The position numbers and the translations under genes are program-made. The notes beneath the pieces were generated by a model. It was not told the origin of the DNA and did not search any database. It was given only the letters and a program-made list of their open reading frames with translations. Shown here piece after piece: positions 1 to 11,100 of a stretch of DNA of 64,000 nucleotides; position 1 is the first letter of the stretch, and every line of letters begins with the position of its first letter. The stretch comes from Tubiluchus corallicola (Eukaryota; Priapulida; Priapulimorpha; Priapulimorphida; Tubiluchidae). The DNA is taken from assembly GCA_030141605.1 (NCBI GenBank), contig JAQGDQ010000380.1:1-64000 (forward strand), in the 5' to 3' direction.

Positions 1-300
1 AAAGTAAAATTACAGCTAAAAGTAGAAAATACATAGTACATGGTTAGTACAATACAAACACACAAGTAGGTGCAAATAAATTAAAAGTGCCGGTAAAAAG
101 ATTAGAACTTGATTAGTACGATAAAATTGTATAATTATGGTAAAAAATTTACATCTTACATCATTTATCAAATCACATATTTTCTATAAAACATACATAT
201 AAAACACGTTAATGTTACAATGTTAAATATATATATATATATTGCTAATGTTACCAGAAAAATACATTTTCTTTCTTCTTCAAAGTCTCATTACCTATTT
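1..300 (-). mobile_element. LINE-X 3' end fragment, cut by window edge
   Basis: This stretch is the reverse complement of 7630-7920, the 3' untranslated end of the LINE described at 6970-8015, with only scattered differences. It includes the short AT run and the last codons of the LINE reading frame around 285-295. The copy is therefore a minus-strand, 5'-truncated insertion whose tail continues past the left edge. It has no coding capacity. Confidence 0.85.
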
Positions 301-975
301 GGCTTTTGTAAATACATAATTAGTGCATAAGTTACTGTATCAATTTCTTTTGTTCAGGTCTGTTTAATCCTTACCTATTTGGCTTTTGTAAATACATAAC
401 TAGTGCATAATTTACTGTATCAATTTCTTTTCTTTAGGTCTGCTTAATCCTTACCTATTTGGCTTTTTGTAAATACATAATTAGTGCATAAGTTACTGTA
501 TCAATTTCTTTTCTTCAGGTCTGCTTAATCCTTACCTATTTGGTTTTTGTAAATACATAATTAGTGCATAAGTTACTGTATCAATTTCTTTTCTTCAGGT
601 CTGCTTAATCCTTACCTATTTGGTTTTTGTAAATACATAATTAGTGCATAAGTTACTGTATCAATTTCTTTTCTTCAGGTCTGTTTAATCATTACCTATT
701 TGGCTTTTTGTAAATACATAATTAGTGCATAAGTTACTGTATCAATTTCTTTTCTTCAGGTCTGTTTAATCCTTACCTATTTGGCTTTTTGTAAATACAT
801 AATTAGTGCATAAGTTACTGTATCAATTTCTTTTCTTCAGGTCTGCTTAATCATTACCTATTTGGTTTTTGTAAATACATAATTAGTGCATAAGTTACTG
901 TATCAATTTCTTTTGTTCAGGTCTGCTTAATTCTTGCCTATTTGGCTTTTGTAAATACATAATTAGTGCATAATA
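291..975. repeat. Tandem array, 80-81-bp unit, about 8.5 copies
   Basis: Units start with TTACCTATTTGG and contain TAATTAGTGCATAAG. They recur at 291, 371, 451 and so on, with single-base length changes. The first unit abuts the end of the LINE-X fragment. Units differ by a few bases only, which suggests recent expansion or homogenisation. Confidence 0.95.
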
Positions 976-1140
976 GTCTCTGCCTATATAAACTGCTTGT
1001 ATGTTTATACAGATTGATATATATTGTCATAGCGCCTTATCTTCGTGCCCTATCAGACGTACTACTGTCCAAGCTTGACCTTTCACTTTGAATGCGTGCG
1101 CAAGCCAAATAAACATTGCTTTACCTAACAACTTTTATTC
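976..1140 (+). promoter_or_regulatory. LTR-like promoter and poly(A) segment
   Basis: A TATATAA box at 985-991 is followed about 120 bp later by AATAAA at 1108-1113. This is the compact promoter-to-polyadenylation spacing of a retroelement LTR. I could not define ends or a target duplication and saw no second copy, so the call is tentative. Confidence 0.3.
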
Positions 1141-2690
1141 TTAACATAACGTATTCTAAAATTTAGATAAAACCAGGATAAATTTTGCCCGAGTTATACA
1201 TATACGTAATGCGTGAGTTAAAATTTGTATTGTATTATGCATTTAACCCTTTCACAGCCTTTACGAATTGATAAGATAAAACCGCCTCTCGCAAAATAAA
1301 TAGAGGTTTGTCACGATTTAGAAATATGGCATCTGTTGGTTGGTCACCAAGCGCCATTTTGGTAAATGGAAACTGTTTGCACACCTGCCGTCCTCACTGC
1401 TTGTGTGTTTTCATTAAATACTTTGAAAAATTCGTTTCCAATTTGATTTGTTCATGTCTCTTGGTTTTTGTGTTTGTCTTCAATTATTTTGTCTTGACAT
1501 TTTCAGAACAATATTTTTCAACATGTTTGCTCACGTCTTGACGAAGCTGTCATCGTTTTCATTGTTGAGGCGACAGGTGGCGAAAAAGTGACATTGGTGA
1601 AGTTTTTACATACAGCCATTGTTCATAAAGTGCTCACATGTTGAAATTTTTTTCGCGCAAACCTGTACAGTACAGCAGCGTCAATTTTTTTGCTGGAACA
1701 ACTGTCTTCAAGGCACATTTCTGTTCCTTTCCGAATTCTGCTTGCCTAATACCCGTAATATGTTATAAATTATTACGCAAATTAGACAGAGATTAACATC
1801 ATCTTATCTGTCGAGAACAATGGCGTTTCTCTTGTAAAAGTGTTTTTTCATGGTTGCAAGAATCTGCCCTTGCAAATCTATTCATAGTCTACATTTAAAT
1901 CTATGCAAACTAGTTTTGGATTCATTCCCAATTAACCGTGTCATCACGTGCATATAGGCTTCCTTCTCAGAAGGTATACAGAGTTGTAATCTTGCCAAAA
2001 AAAATTCTTAGCTAATTATTACCAAATATTGCAACATTTTTTCCGAACACTGAAATAACCTAACTTCATACAAAGCTTGCCTTTCGTTTCAGTTTGCCAA
2101 ACAATTTTAAAGTGCTGGTTTTCCTTGCTTGCTAAAAACTGCATGTAAGAACTGGTGTGTATAGAAAACGAATAAACAAACAACGAAATGTTTTACTTTC
2201 TGGTAGGTACAGTATTTCCTGAATACATATTACTTATAAAAACTGGGCAGTCATGAAAGGTAATCATTGTTTTTGTTTATCATTTTGCTGTATATTTAGA
2301 TATTTTTGATTACACTTTCATCTTTCTCTTTCTTTTACTTAAAAGTTGATTAGTGAATTTTAAACAGATCAAGTTGCTAAGTAAAATAGTAATAATGTAA
2401 TTTCACTACTATTGATGAGTGAAATAGCTAAAGTGTCATGCCTATAATCGCATACATCCATTGAAGGATGGCTTGACTAGGTGACCTTCTTGGTCTTTCA
2501 CCATTCTATTCCCACTGTGATAATTAAATACATTTACTTGCCTCAGTTATATCATGAATATGGAAATAAATGCACGTTTTGAATTGAAAATTGAATTGCT
2601 TACAAATAAAATCATAACTCCGTTTGAAAAATGGTTTCGCGTAGTAAATTAGAAAAATTGTAAACTAGACCATGAACTCTCATCATCATG
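1141..2690. other. No recognisable gene
   Basis: AT-rich unique-looking sequence. The only open stretches are short, lack splice context and show no protein family I know. Nothing else stands out. Confidence 0.6.
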
Positions 2691-2746
2691 AAGTTTGCCC
2701 GTCTGTTTGTGTGTCTGTCCGTCTGTCTGTCAGTTATCTGTCTGTC
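2690..2746. repeat. Imperfect GTCT microsatellite
   Basis: Short run of GTCT/GTGT units with interruptions, directly before the foldback at 2750. Confidence 0.8.
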
Positions 2747-2749
2747 TTC

Positions 2750-3007
2750 CTTACACAACGCTTACAAGTCTAGGTGAAGACATTTTGTGTCTCAATGTGT
2801 AGAAAAAGAATTCATGGTTCGAAATACCGGTCACTATATTTTTCTCACCATAAAACGAATACGAATTATTCGTAGTACGAAGTATTCGAAATTCCTATTC
2901 GTATTATGGTGAGAAAAATATAGTGACCGGTATTTCGAACCATGAATTCTTTTTCTACACAATGAGACACAAAATGTCTTCACCTAGACTTGTAAGCCTT
3001 GTGTAAG
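2750..3007. repeat. Large near-perfect foldback (inverted repeat)
   Basis: The left arm (2750 to about 2868) and right arm (about 2890 to 3007) are reverse complements over about 110-118 bp, with only one or a few mismatches. The spacer is short and made of ATTCG-type repeats. A transcript would form a long hairpin. Candidates are a foldback/MITE-type element or an inverted duplication. I found no clear target duplication. Confidence 0.9.
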
Positions 3008-3039
3008 CAATACGAATACGAATTAAGCTTCTGTAATTT

Positions 3040-3420
3040 GTAATTTATTATCACTTCAGCATGTATTTTTACATTACAATTTGCATTATTATCTTTAACG
3101 ATTATGCCCTATAACTAGAAAATGAAATATAGTTACAATAATTGTAACAGAACTACATTAGTATACTATAGCATGACACAGTTAGGGAAAAAATTTCAAA
3201 TATAATTATAAAAATTTAACAGAAGTGTACTAACATAGTTACTAAACTACATAATAGTTTGTCAACAAGAAATAGATGCTGCATGGTGGTCAAGAAGTAA
3301 AGCTTGTAAGACCACCATGAAAAGTGGAGAAAAAAACGACTTAATTTACAAGAGAGAGAATTATAGAAAAACAGGGAGTAGTTAAGATAAAATAATAGAC
3401 AGACAGAGAAAAGAAATGAA
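3040..3420 (-). mobile_element. LINE 3' tail with stem-loop (minus)
   Basis: AT-rich segment holding a perfect 10-bp stem (CATGGTGGTC at 3282-3291, GACCACCATG at 3310-3319) around an 18-base loop containing AGAAGTAAAGCTTGTA. The same loop with a different but still paired stem occurs at 13484-13522. This suggests a structured non-LTR retrotransposon 3' end. No coding part is left. Confidence 0.5.
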
Positions 3421-3777
3421 TTAGACAGAAGTTCAGCTAGATTTATATATGTATCTTACGTAAGCTGAGGCAATATCTACGTGCAGTGTGGAGACATATT
3501 GACTAATATTTACACGTGTAATTGCAAGGCTGATTTACGTTCCCTAGCTTGCAACATGGGAATCGACATTTGGATGTGCTGATGTTTGTAAATGGGATAT
3601 TCTGTGTGCACAGGCTGTAATCCAGTTAATTGCAACCTGTTTGCGTATGGGAGGATTCTGAGCCTGATAGACTAAATCAGAAAACGAATGATTCCATGCA
3701 AAGACATGATACCGAAATAGTGTGAACGGGAAAGTGGGACAGTAATGGCAGGTCTTTATCATAATTCGACAACATCA
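3421..3777. other. No recognisable gene
   Basis: A short open stretch on the minus strand matches nothing I recognise. No repeat or RNA structure was seen. Confidence 0.5.
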
Positions 3778-3953
3778 CTCGTCACAGTCATTATCGTCAT
3801 TACTATCATCGTCATAACTTTCATCTCCCATCATCATTTTCATCGTCGATATCGTCGTCACAAAAACGCGTGTAAACTTAATTAAACTCAAAAGACATCA
3901 ACAACAACACACACGCACGCACACACGCACGCACACACACGCACACACGCACG

Positions 3954-3992
<39 letters not shown>

Positions 3993-3995
3993 AAA
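3778..3995. repeat. Degenerate TCA/TCG run, then AC microsatellite
   Basis: 3778-3865 is an interrupted TCATCG-type run. 3900-3990 is CA-rich, mixing ACGC and ACAC units and ending in a pure AC tract. Confidence 0.9.
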
Positions 3996-4074
3996 CAAAC
4001 AGCTGCAAATCATACAATTTACAACGGCATAAACACACATACAAAATTACCACCAAAGGAAAAGGGTCATTAGG

Positions 4075-4713
4075 TGTGTCACCGGGAAAGATCCAGATTT
4101 TGGTTCCTACTCACTATCAACAAACTCTCCCGGCGGGGACCCGGTCCCTACTCACTATCTTCAAACTCTCCCAGCAGGGACCCAGTCGCTACTCACTATC
4201 TTCAAACTCTCCCGACAGGGACCCAATCACATTGACTGCCCAACCTTACAGTGATAACTACAGACATAATACGTAATACAAAACACAGACACACAGAACA
4301 TCAACGTAACGATGATAAAAAAGAGAAGGGGCTCCTACAACATGATCACAAAGCGACAAGAGGCTGGACAAGTTTCTCGTCACCAAAATCGCATCAAGGC
4401 AACAGCCACTTGCTTCACTGAACACCAGCCAAACTTAAATAAAAGAAAATGGCGATTTTTAAAAACATTTTCACAACATTGAAGAAGACTCGTCGTAAAG
4501 TAGTCCCTATTTGACATAATTTTATACAATCTAGTAGCCATAACCAAAAATCCAGTCTAGCAGCCATAACCAAAAACCTTACATAACCTGGCATACCTAA
4601 GTAATTGATCAAAAACACATTATGACCTATCTTAAGTGGAACATCTTCAACTTTATGAAAAATACCTGCTGGAACACAACTACCAGTGATTGTTATCGAA
4701 TCATTTAGGTGAC
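4075..4713 (-). mobile_element. Satellite-bearing repeat element, minus copy
   Basis: 4090-4230 holds about three units of the 41-bp satellite found at 17165-18085, in reverse orientation. The sequence from there to about 4640 is the reverse complement of the 16780-17165 flank, sharing for example CTTAGGTATGCCAGG and the AAAAATCGCCATTTTC segment. Flank and satellite are therefore copied together as one element of unknown class. A solo LTR at 4714-5086 interrupts or borders it, and related sequence may resume after 5087. Confidence 0.7.
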
Positions 4714-5086
4714 TGTTGTGTTTTGTTTCTCTGGGAAGGCTCGTAGAGAAAACCTGAAAACACTTCGTCAAATTAAACTAGTTTATTAAGCGAGAATTCT
4801 ACAACGCAAAAGTATGAAGGAATGCGAAATGTTTACAGTAAACGTGAAAATCTGGAAAACGTTTAAGTGTATCTGAAAATACGGGTAAACAAGAGAATGT
4901 GTAAGTGGCGTCCGTGTGAATCTGCGTGTGTCTCTGTGTCAGCGGCCTGCTTCGCCTTATATAGGGTGCCAGGGAACATTCTAGACATTTCTCTCTAGAA
5001 CATTCTACAAGGTAAGACGACTATTCTAATGGAACATTCTACAATGTTCTATTTAATTCTAATAGATGCCAGCGATCTCCACAACA
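4714..5086 (-). mobile_element. Solo LTR, family A (copy 1)
   Basis: On the plus strand it begins TGTTGTG and ends CACAACA, the inverted termini of an LTR. The flanks GTGAC (4709-4713) and GTAAC (5087-5091) form a 5-bp target duplication with one mismatch. On the minus strand it carries a TATATAAG promoter and an AATAAA signal. Two further copies lie at 8979 and 36136. No internal retroviral-type coding sequence is attached, so it is a recombination-derived solo LTR. Confidence 0.9.
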
Positions 5087-5464
5087 GTAACTCAGGTAAG
5101 TTTGGCATCAGTATTAAATAAAAAGGGCATGTCTTAAACTCTCTACGTTTTGCTCGCTTATGTAACATTGATTTGTTTTGATACGAATCGTGTGGATGTT
5201 GATAATTTTTGCTTATTTTGGCTGCCATGTCATGCCACATCTGCAACAGATCAAAACCTCATTGCAAGTTTGAGCTTCGCTGACGAAACCGACGTCAGCT
5301 TCATCAACTCAAATAACGAACTGAAAAATTTGGCTTGTTTAAAGTTGCTGTTGAAAAGCAAAGAGTTACGGAGAGCTAATTATCTATGCTGTACCAACCT
5401 AAAACTGTTAAAACTGTCAAACTGTTGTGTCTTGCATTCATTGAATCAATTCATATAGCTCTGC
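5087..5464. other. Unclassified repeat flank, no gene
   Basis: Contains a plus-strand open stretch (5150-5458) with no recognisable domain and no clear splice or start context. It may be the continuation of the satellite-bearing element interrupted by the LTR. Confidence 0.35.
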
Positions 5465-6114
5465 CTTCACACTATTACATCTGGGAACTAATGAAGTTTT
5501 GAAAAATCGTCTGAGAATTTATGTCACTTACATACTGCCTTTTTGCATGCAGAGCTTGTGTTGGCAGTAACGCTGTATAAAACTATGACCGTCTCGTGAT
5601 GAAACTCTCGCGCAGCCATTTTAGTGGCAGGTCGTTTGATACAAGTGTAGGTAACATTGCTTAAAGTTTGAAAAAATGATCAGAGCATTCATAGCGCACA
5701 AGTCACTAACTAAGTGAAATTTTAAATTACTGTGTCTTGTCATTATGTTAAAAATACGTTTTTAGTTAGTGAGTGCTGCACCCTAGAGATGAGTCAGCGA
5801 CATTTTACCAATTTGTAAAATCATTTTAAATAATTAATAATTTTCTTTTCTAGTTACTTAAGTGTTTCAATCGGGTAGTGCAAAGTAATATAGATTTTTT
5901 TGGGGGAGATAATTTAGCATTGCCTTTTCTTCCCCTGATTTATGTGGCGTAGTGACGCCATGATGCCGTCGGAACAGTATTGCGGGAGATCTAAAACGAA
6001 AACAAACAAAAAATCTTTTCAACGCGAATACGATATACGCATAAAAAAGCTGTAAAGTAATGTAATTTTCAAGGCGATTATTCTGAAACCACTTCAGGTA
6101 AGTCTACTTGTCCT
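5465..6114 (-). mobile_element. TTAA-flanked miniature element, family 1 (copy 1)
   Basis: Diverged, reverse-oriented relative of 39300-39944, 52935-53580 and 59676-60110. The outer end reads CTTGTCCT followed by TTTTAA, the complement of TTAA-AGGACAAG in the other copies. The other end is eroded. It has no coding capacity, so it is non-autonomous. Confidence 0.7.
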
Positions 6115-6184
6115 TTTAAGCAACTTGGAAACTGTTAGTGATGCTGGATTTAGATTTTTCTAACCACTAAAGTAAAAATAATTC

Positions 6185-6565
6185 GCTGTATAGTGGATAA
6201 TGCGTTGTATTGGTTGTGTGAAGCTGGTTATTGATGCTTTAGGAATGGCAAAACTATGAAGAGTCTGATTATAAAACTTCACGTTTATTAAACATCGAAC
6301 ACAATAGATATAACAGATAGCAATGCCAAGCCCCTGATCTAACGGCTCTCTCCTCCGGTTCCCAGACTCAGTCTAATTCTAATTATTTTAGCTGGACGCA
6401 TCACAAGGCTTATATATCGTGCGCGGAGCGCTGACACCTTGATTCTGAATCACTTACTCACTGACACCACTCCTTAACTGGCTTCATACCAGCATTCATC
6501 AGCATAATTATTTATCATAATCTAATGCTTTTAACACAATTTAACAGGTTCTCTTTTTCTACTAA
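6185..6565 (-). mobile_element. LTR-like element, family B (copy 1)
   Basis: Reverse complement of the element at 12233-12570. The shared parts are a TATATAAG promoter, the block CAGGGGCTTGGCATT..., AATAAA, and the 3' block CAACCAATACAACG. On the minus strand the homologous start is CCTGTTAA preceded by a purine-rich run resembling a polypurine tract. Exact ends and a target duplication could not be fixed. Confidence 0.65.
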
Positions 6566-6792
6566 CGACAATTCCAGTTTTTTTACTCAGCGAAGAGAAC
6601 TTACTTATTAACGTAATACGGTGTAGATTAAAACCCTTAAATTTATTTGATTTAAATAAAATTTTAAAATTAATTCTAAAAACTTGTTACTTTACAAAAC
6701 TTTGTCAGAGCAATCATTTACTGAGTGATCTGAATAACTCAAAGTACAAGGCAACAAGTTTTAACAGTTTTAATGGCCAGGATAGTCTTGTA

Positions 6793-6871
6793 CACCTAGC
6801 AACAGCGAGACGCCATAGAATCACCATCACCATAGCAACGGATCACTTCAGCAATGAGTCGCCATAGCAAC
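6793..6871. promoter_or_regulatory. Cluster of X-box-like (RFX) motifs
   Basis: ATCACCATAGCAAC at 6826-6839 and GTCGCCATAGCAAC at 6858-6871 fit the RFX X-box palindrome. A weaker match (GACGCCATAGAATC) lies at 6809 and a half-site CCTAGCAAC just before it. No gene is seen next to them; LINE-X starts 100 bp downstream. Confidence 0.35.
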
Positions 6872-6969
6872 GGCGTACCCATAGTCCTTATGGTCTCATG
6901 CGTAAAATTTTAATAGTGGCAAATGTATTTTTTCAACAAATTATAAATGTGGACATTCCTCACTAAAAG

Positions 6970-8015
6970 ATGTTATTTTTCAGCGAGTTGTCGCGCATCA
7001 CCAATAGTAATCAGTCTTGGAAAAAGTGCAAGTGCATGGGCACTTTACTAAACACCAAAGATGATATTAAAAGTAGAAAGCAACAAGCAATGTACGCTTT
7101 TCTTCAACACAAGAATGTATTAACTAGCAAGAAAATAAGTTTTAACACAAGACTTCGATTGTTTAATGCTTACGTTACCAGCATATTATTGTACAAAAGT
7201 GAAACTTGGGGTTTAACGGTTATTCAGGAAAAGCAGATTGACACATTTCATAGAAATTTCCCAAGGAAAGTTTCAAAGATAAGATGGCCATACGTAATCA
7301 AAGATGATGATTTATACACCAGAACGAAAGAAATTCCTTAGAGTTCAAAAGTTAAGATCCGAAAATTAAGATGGCTAGGACATCTTCTAAGATTACCAAA
7401 TGAAGCACCAGTAAGAATCGCCTTAAAGGAAGCCTTAAAACCTTGCAAAAAACCACCTGGCAAAAAAAAACAACTTGGATAATTAAGATAAATAAAGATG
7501 TTCAACAACTTCGACCAAATCTATCTTTAGGAGTAGAAGAACTTACGCTGTTAACTGCAGATAGAAGCGGGTGGAATACTCTGATAAATGTTGATACCTC
7601 AATGCCTACAATAGGTGGAATGAGACTTTGAAGAAGAAAGAAAATGTATTTTTCTGGTAACATTAGCAATATATATATATTTAACATTGTAACATTAACG
7701 TGTTTTATATGTATGTTTTATAGAAAATATGTGATTTGATAAATGATGTAAGATGTAAATTTTTTACCATAATTATACAATTTTATCGTACTAATCAAGT
7801 TCTAATCTTTTTACCGGCACTTTTAATTTATTTGCACCTACTTGTGTGTTTGCATTGTACTAACCATGTACTATGTATTTTCTACTTTTAGCTGTAATTT
7901 TACTTTCTATAAATTGTCGATATGTTTTACGATGTTTTTAATGGACATATAAGTCTATTGACTTCAGTTCATAGATGTATTATAAATAAATAATAATAAT
8001 AATAATAATAAATAA
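6970..8015 (+). mobile_element. LINE-X: reverse transcriptase C-terminus and 3' UTR
   Basis: 6970-7340 and, after a frame break near 7341-7360, to about 7631 encode the C-terminal part of a non-LTR retrotransposon ORF2. Visible motifs are RLRLFNAYVTSILLY, a SETWGLT block, IRWPYVIKDDDLYTRT, LRWLGHLLRLP and a TTWI segment. These are typical of the region after the reverse transcriptase palm. The stop at 7629-7631 is followed by a 3' UTR also found inverted at 1-300, ending in an AAT-rich tail near 7985-8015. The 5' part, including the catalytic motifs, is absent. Confidence 0.85.
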
Positions 8016-8065
8016 ATGTATGTATGTAATGTAAGGGCCGTTAGTGTAAATGTGTATTTTAAAAT

Positions 8066-8482
8066 AAAAGATTCATCATCATCATCATCGTAATCAGCAT
8101 CAGCATCATCGTCATCGTCGTCATCGTCATCAGCATCAGCAGCAGCAGCAGCAGCAGCATCATCATCATCATCAGCATCAACATCATCATCGTCATCGTC
8201 ATCAGCAGCAGCATCATCATCGTCATCGTCGTCATCGTCATCAGCATCAGTAGCAGCAGCATCATCATCATCATCAACATCATCATCGTCATCATCATCA
8301 TCAGCATCAGCATCAGCATCATCAGCATCAGCATCATCATCAGCAGCAGCAGCAGCAGCATCAACATCATCATCATCAGCATCAGCATCATCAGCATCAG
8401 CATCATCATCATCAGCATCAGCATCATCAACATCATCATTATCAACATCATCATCGTCGTCGTCATCGTCGTCGTCGTCGTG
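8066..8482. repeat. CAT/CAG/CGT trinucleotide array
   Basis: About 415 bp of mixed ATC, AGC and CGT triplets, starting about 50 bp after the LINE-X tail. It stays open in several frames only because it is a triplet repeat. Confidence 0.95.
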
Positions 8483-8978
8483 TAATAACTACTCTAGTCT
8501 GGAATTCGTGCATTCGTCTGATAACATGATAACACGTCTATGCAATACGGAATTAAATACTGGATAATTAATAACCCGTGCCAACATGAAATAGCAGGAG
8601 TAACCTGAAGCACTTGGGAAATCGGATACCGTCTCATTTTGCTTTGCCTCTGCGCGCCTCAAACACATTACGCTGTCCATTTAGAAAGGGATTTCAGTTG
8701 CTAATTCGTTTAGCTGAGTTCTTAGAATGGTAACGTTTATTACTTGGCTTCACGAGTGTTGCGTCTGAGATGGACTGCCGAGCATTGAAATGATCTTCGT
8801 CTTGAAAATGATTATTACAGACACATGAATGGCTGTTTGTGAAGTTTATGTTTCCAGATTCCTCGTCAGGGGAATTAGTACACTACGTGCAAAGTGCACG
8901 CATTATTGACATTTGTGGTAACATAGGATGCAGCGTGCGATGTGTGCTTTTTTATTTTGGTTTTCCATGAAAGACAAC
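8483..8978. other. No recognisable gene
   Basis: Unique-looking sequence with only short open stretches. Nothing supportable seen. Confidence 0.5.
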
Positions 8979-9330
8979 TGTTGTGGAGATTGCTGGCATC
9001 TATTAGAATTAAATAGAACATTGTAGAATGTTCCATTAGAATAATCGTCTTACATTGTAGAATATTCTAGAATGTTCCCTGGCACCCTGTATAAGGCGAG
9101 GCAGGCCGCTGAGACACACTCTGATTCGCACGGACGCCACTTACACATTCTCTTGTATACTTGTATTTTCAGATACACTTCAATGTTTTCCAGATTTTCA
9201 CGTTTACTGTAAACATTTCGCGTTCCTTCATATTTTGTGTTGTAGAACTCTCGCTTAATAAACTAGTTTAATTTGATGAAGTGTTTTCTGGTTTTCTCTA
9301 CGAGCCTTCCGAGAGAAACAAAACACAACA
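8979..9330 (+). mobile_element. Solo LTR, family A (copy 2) with perfect 5-bp duplication
   Basis: Begins TGTTGTGGAG and ends AACACAACA. ACAAC precedes it (8974-8978) and follows it (9331-9335), a perfect target duplication, though the ACAACA-rich edge makes the exact border slightly ambiguous. It contains a GTATAAGG promoter-like box and an AATAAA signal. It is in opposite orientation to the copies at 4714 and 36136. Confidence 0.92.
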
Positions 9331-9667
9331 ACAACAAATACTAAAAATCCAGTCTCGATCGTGATTGGATGTTAACGAAAGAGAGTTGATAAAAGATTGT
9401 GATGTTTATTACTGACTTTCTACAAACGAACGAGAACGGAATAAACGAGTACTAGTTTTACAGATCTAACGTGTCAAAAGGAAAAAACGTTGACATACCA
9501 ATATACCCTAAAATTAAAGGTTCTTGATAGAACCCTTGTGGAACTTTGAAGAACATTTAAAGAACTTTTTTTGAGAGTGTATGAGAGTGTAACAAGGCAT
9601 TCATGTATTTAGAATGAGTCGTGGGATATCATTCTATTAAACATCATCTTTTTGTAAAGCACAAGTG
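9331..9667. other. No recognisable gene
   Basis: AT-rich sequence with an AAGAACTTT-type short repeat near 9520-9570. Nothing else. Confidence 0.5.
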
Positions 9668-9684
9668 GAAAGAGAGAAAGAGAG

Positions 9685-9716
<32 letters not shown>

Positions 9717-9751
9717 ACAGAGAGAACAGAGAGGGTTTAGGGAGAGAGAGT

Positions 9752-9794
<43 letters not shown>

Positions 9795-9913
9795 AGAGAG
9801 ACAGATAACAGAAACACTGAGAACACAGAAAGAGGGAACAGGAGAGAGAGAGGGGGGAAAGAAAGAGAAAGAGAGAGAGAGAACAGAGAGGGATTTAGGG
9901 AGAGAGAGTGAGG

Positions 9914-9974
<61 letters not shown>

Positions 9975-9975
9975 G
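9668..9975. repeat. GA microsatellite with duplicated interior
   Basis: Long interrupted GAGA tract. The motif AACAGAGAGGG(A)TTTAGGGAGAGAG appears twice (about 9715 and 9880), so part of the tract was duplicated as a block. Confidence 0.95.
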
Positions 9976-11100
9976 CAGGAAAAGAGATGAAGAGATAAAT
10001 GTAGAGAAAAGGAAAGGGCAAAGGAAAAAGGAAAAGGTGCAGAAAAGAGGAAGAGGAAGTAAAATACAAAGAGGTCATTCTCTTCTGCATCAAATCACCG
10101 AGTGGTCCCCAGGTGGCCATCTCAGATCTGCTTGAAAATATTCTCAGAAATAGCTGAATACCTGTGTGAGGCGAACATTTATAAACTGCAACGTTTTCTT
10201 TCTGAAAAACTTCATATAATTTTCCTTATAGCCTTAGTTTAAAGGGTTTATTTGCTTTAGATTAGGCAGTTTTTATAAATGATGAATGAATCCTAACCAT
10301 GTAAAAATGTGTACAGGCAGAAGTGAGTAAATAACAAAGCAATGTAAATACAAATAAACTCAAATAGATACACATACATACAAATACTTATAAACAAGGA
10401 CATATACATGGAAAGTTAGCAAATGTGACACAATGAATAATATAACAATTAAATAATAACAATAACTATCTTAAAATTTAACACGAATACGTGAAAAGGA
10501 ACCATATCAGGCATATTCAAAGTTCACTATCTTTATTTCTTATATTGGTTTACGATATAATGATTATAATGAAAAGTACAAGTTGATATTTCACCAATCC
10601 TCTTGGCTTAGTCATAACTGGCAAAATTTCTCCATATAAATATTAAATAATCCAAATTTTTACATTTTTTATACAAAATATTCAAAGCATAGGCTATTCA
10701 AAGAGTCATATCAACATACACTCATTGCACGTCTATTACACACAGCGGGTAGGGCAGAATCTAAAGTAGAAGAACTCTGTCCTCCAGGTCAGTTAAACAC
10801 AGCAGTTAATTCAGTAAAAAAAATCAGACACTGCTAGCCCAGTGACTTCTCAGCACGATTTCCGAGCTAGTATTTCTGTTGATAGGATCACCAATATGGG
10901 TGATCCAAGAGAATACGAGACAAATTGATAAACAATTCGTGATCTTATCCACGAGCCTCTTACTGTCGCAGAAATTTGTATTTGCAAAAACACTTTCTGC
11001 GCATATTGTCAGGATGCGCAAGTGTCAAAAGAATTGCTGCTTGCATCATGTACGATTATTTTAGAATTCTGCCTGCCCAGTGTCTACAATAGACGTGACG
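9976..11100. other. No recognisable gene
   Basis: Short open stretches on both strands match no family I know. 10290-10520 is AT-rich and tail-like, possibly an old LINE 3' end, but no diagnostic motif is visible. Confidence 0.5.

Noticed and set aside
5150-5458. 102-codon plus-strand open frame
   Set aside because: No recognisable family; lies between an LTR and a TTAA element and may be repeat-derived.
4714-9330. Family-A LTR pair as one complete retrotransposon
   Set aside because: The two LTRs are in opposite orientation and each has its own target duplication, so they are separate solo LTRs.
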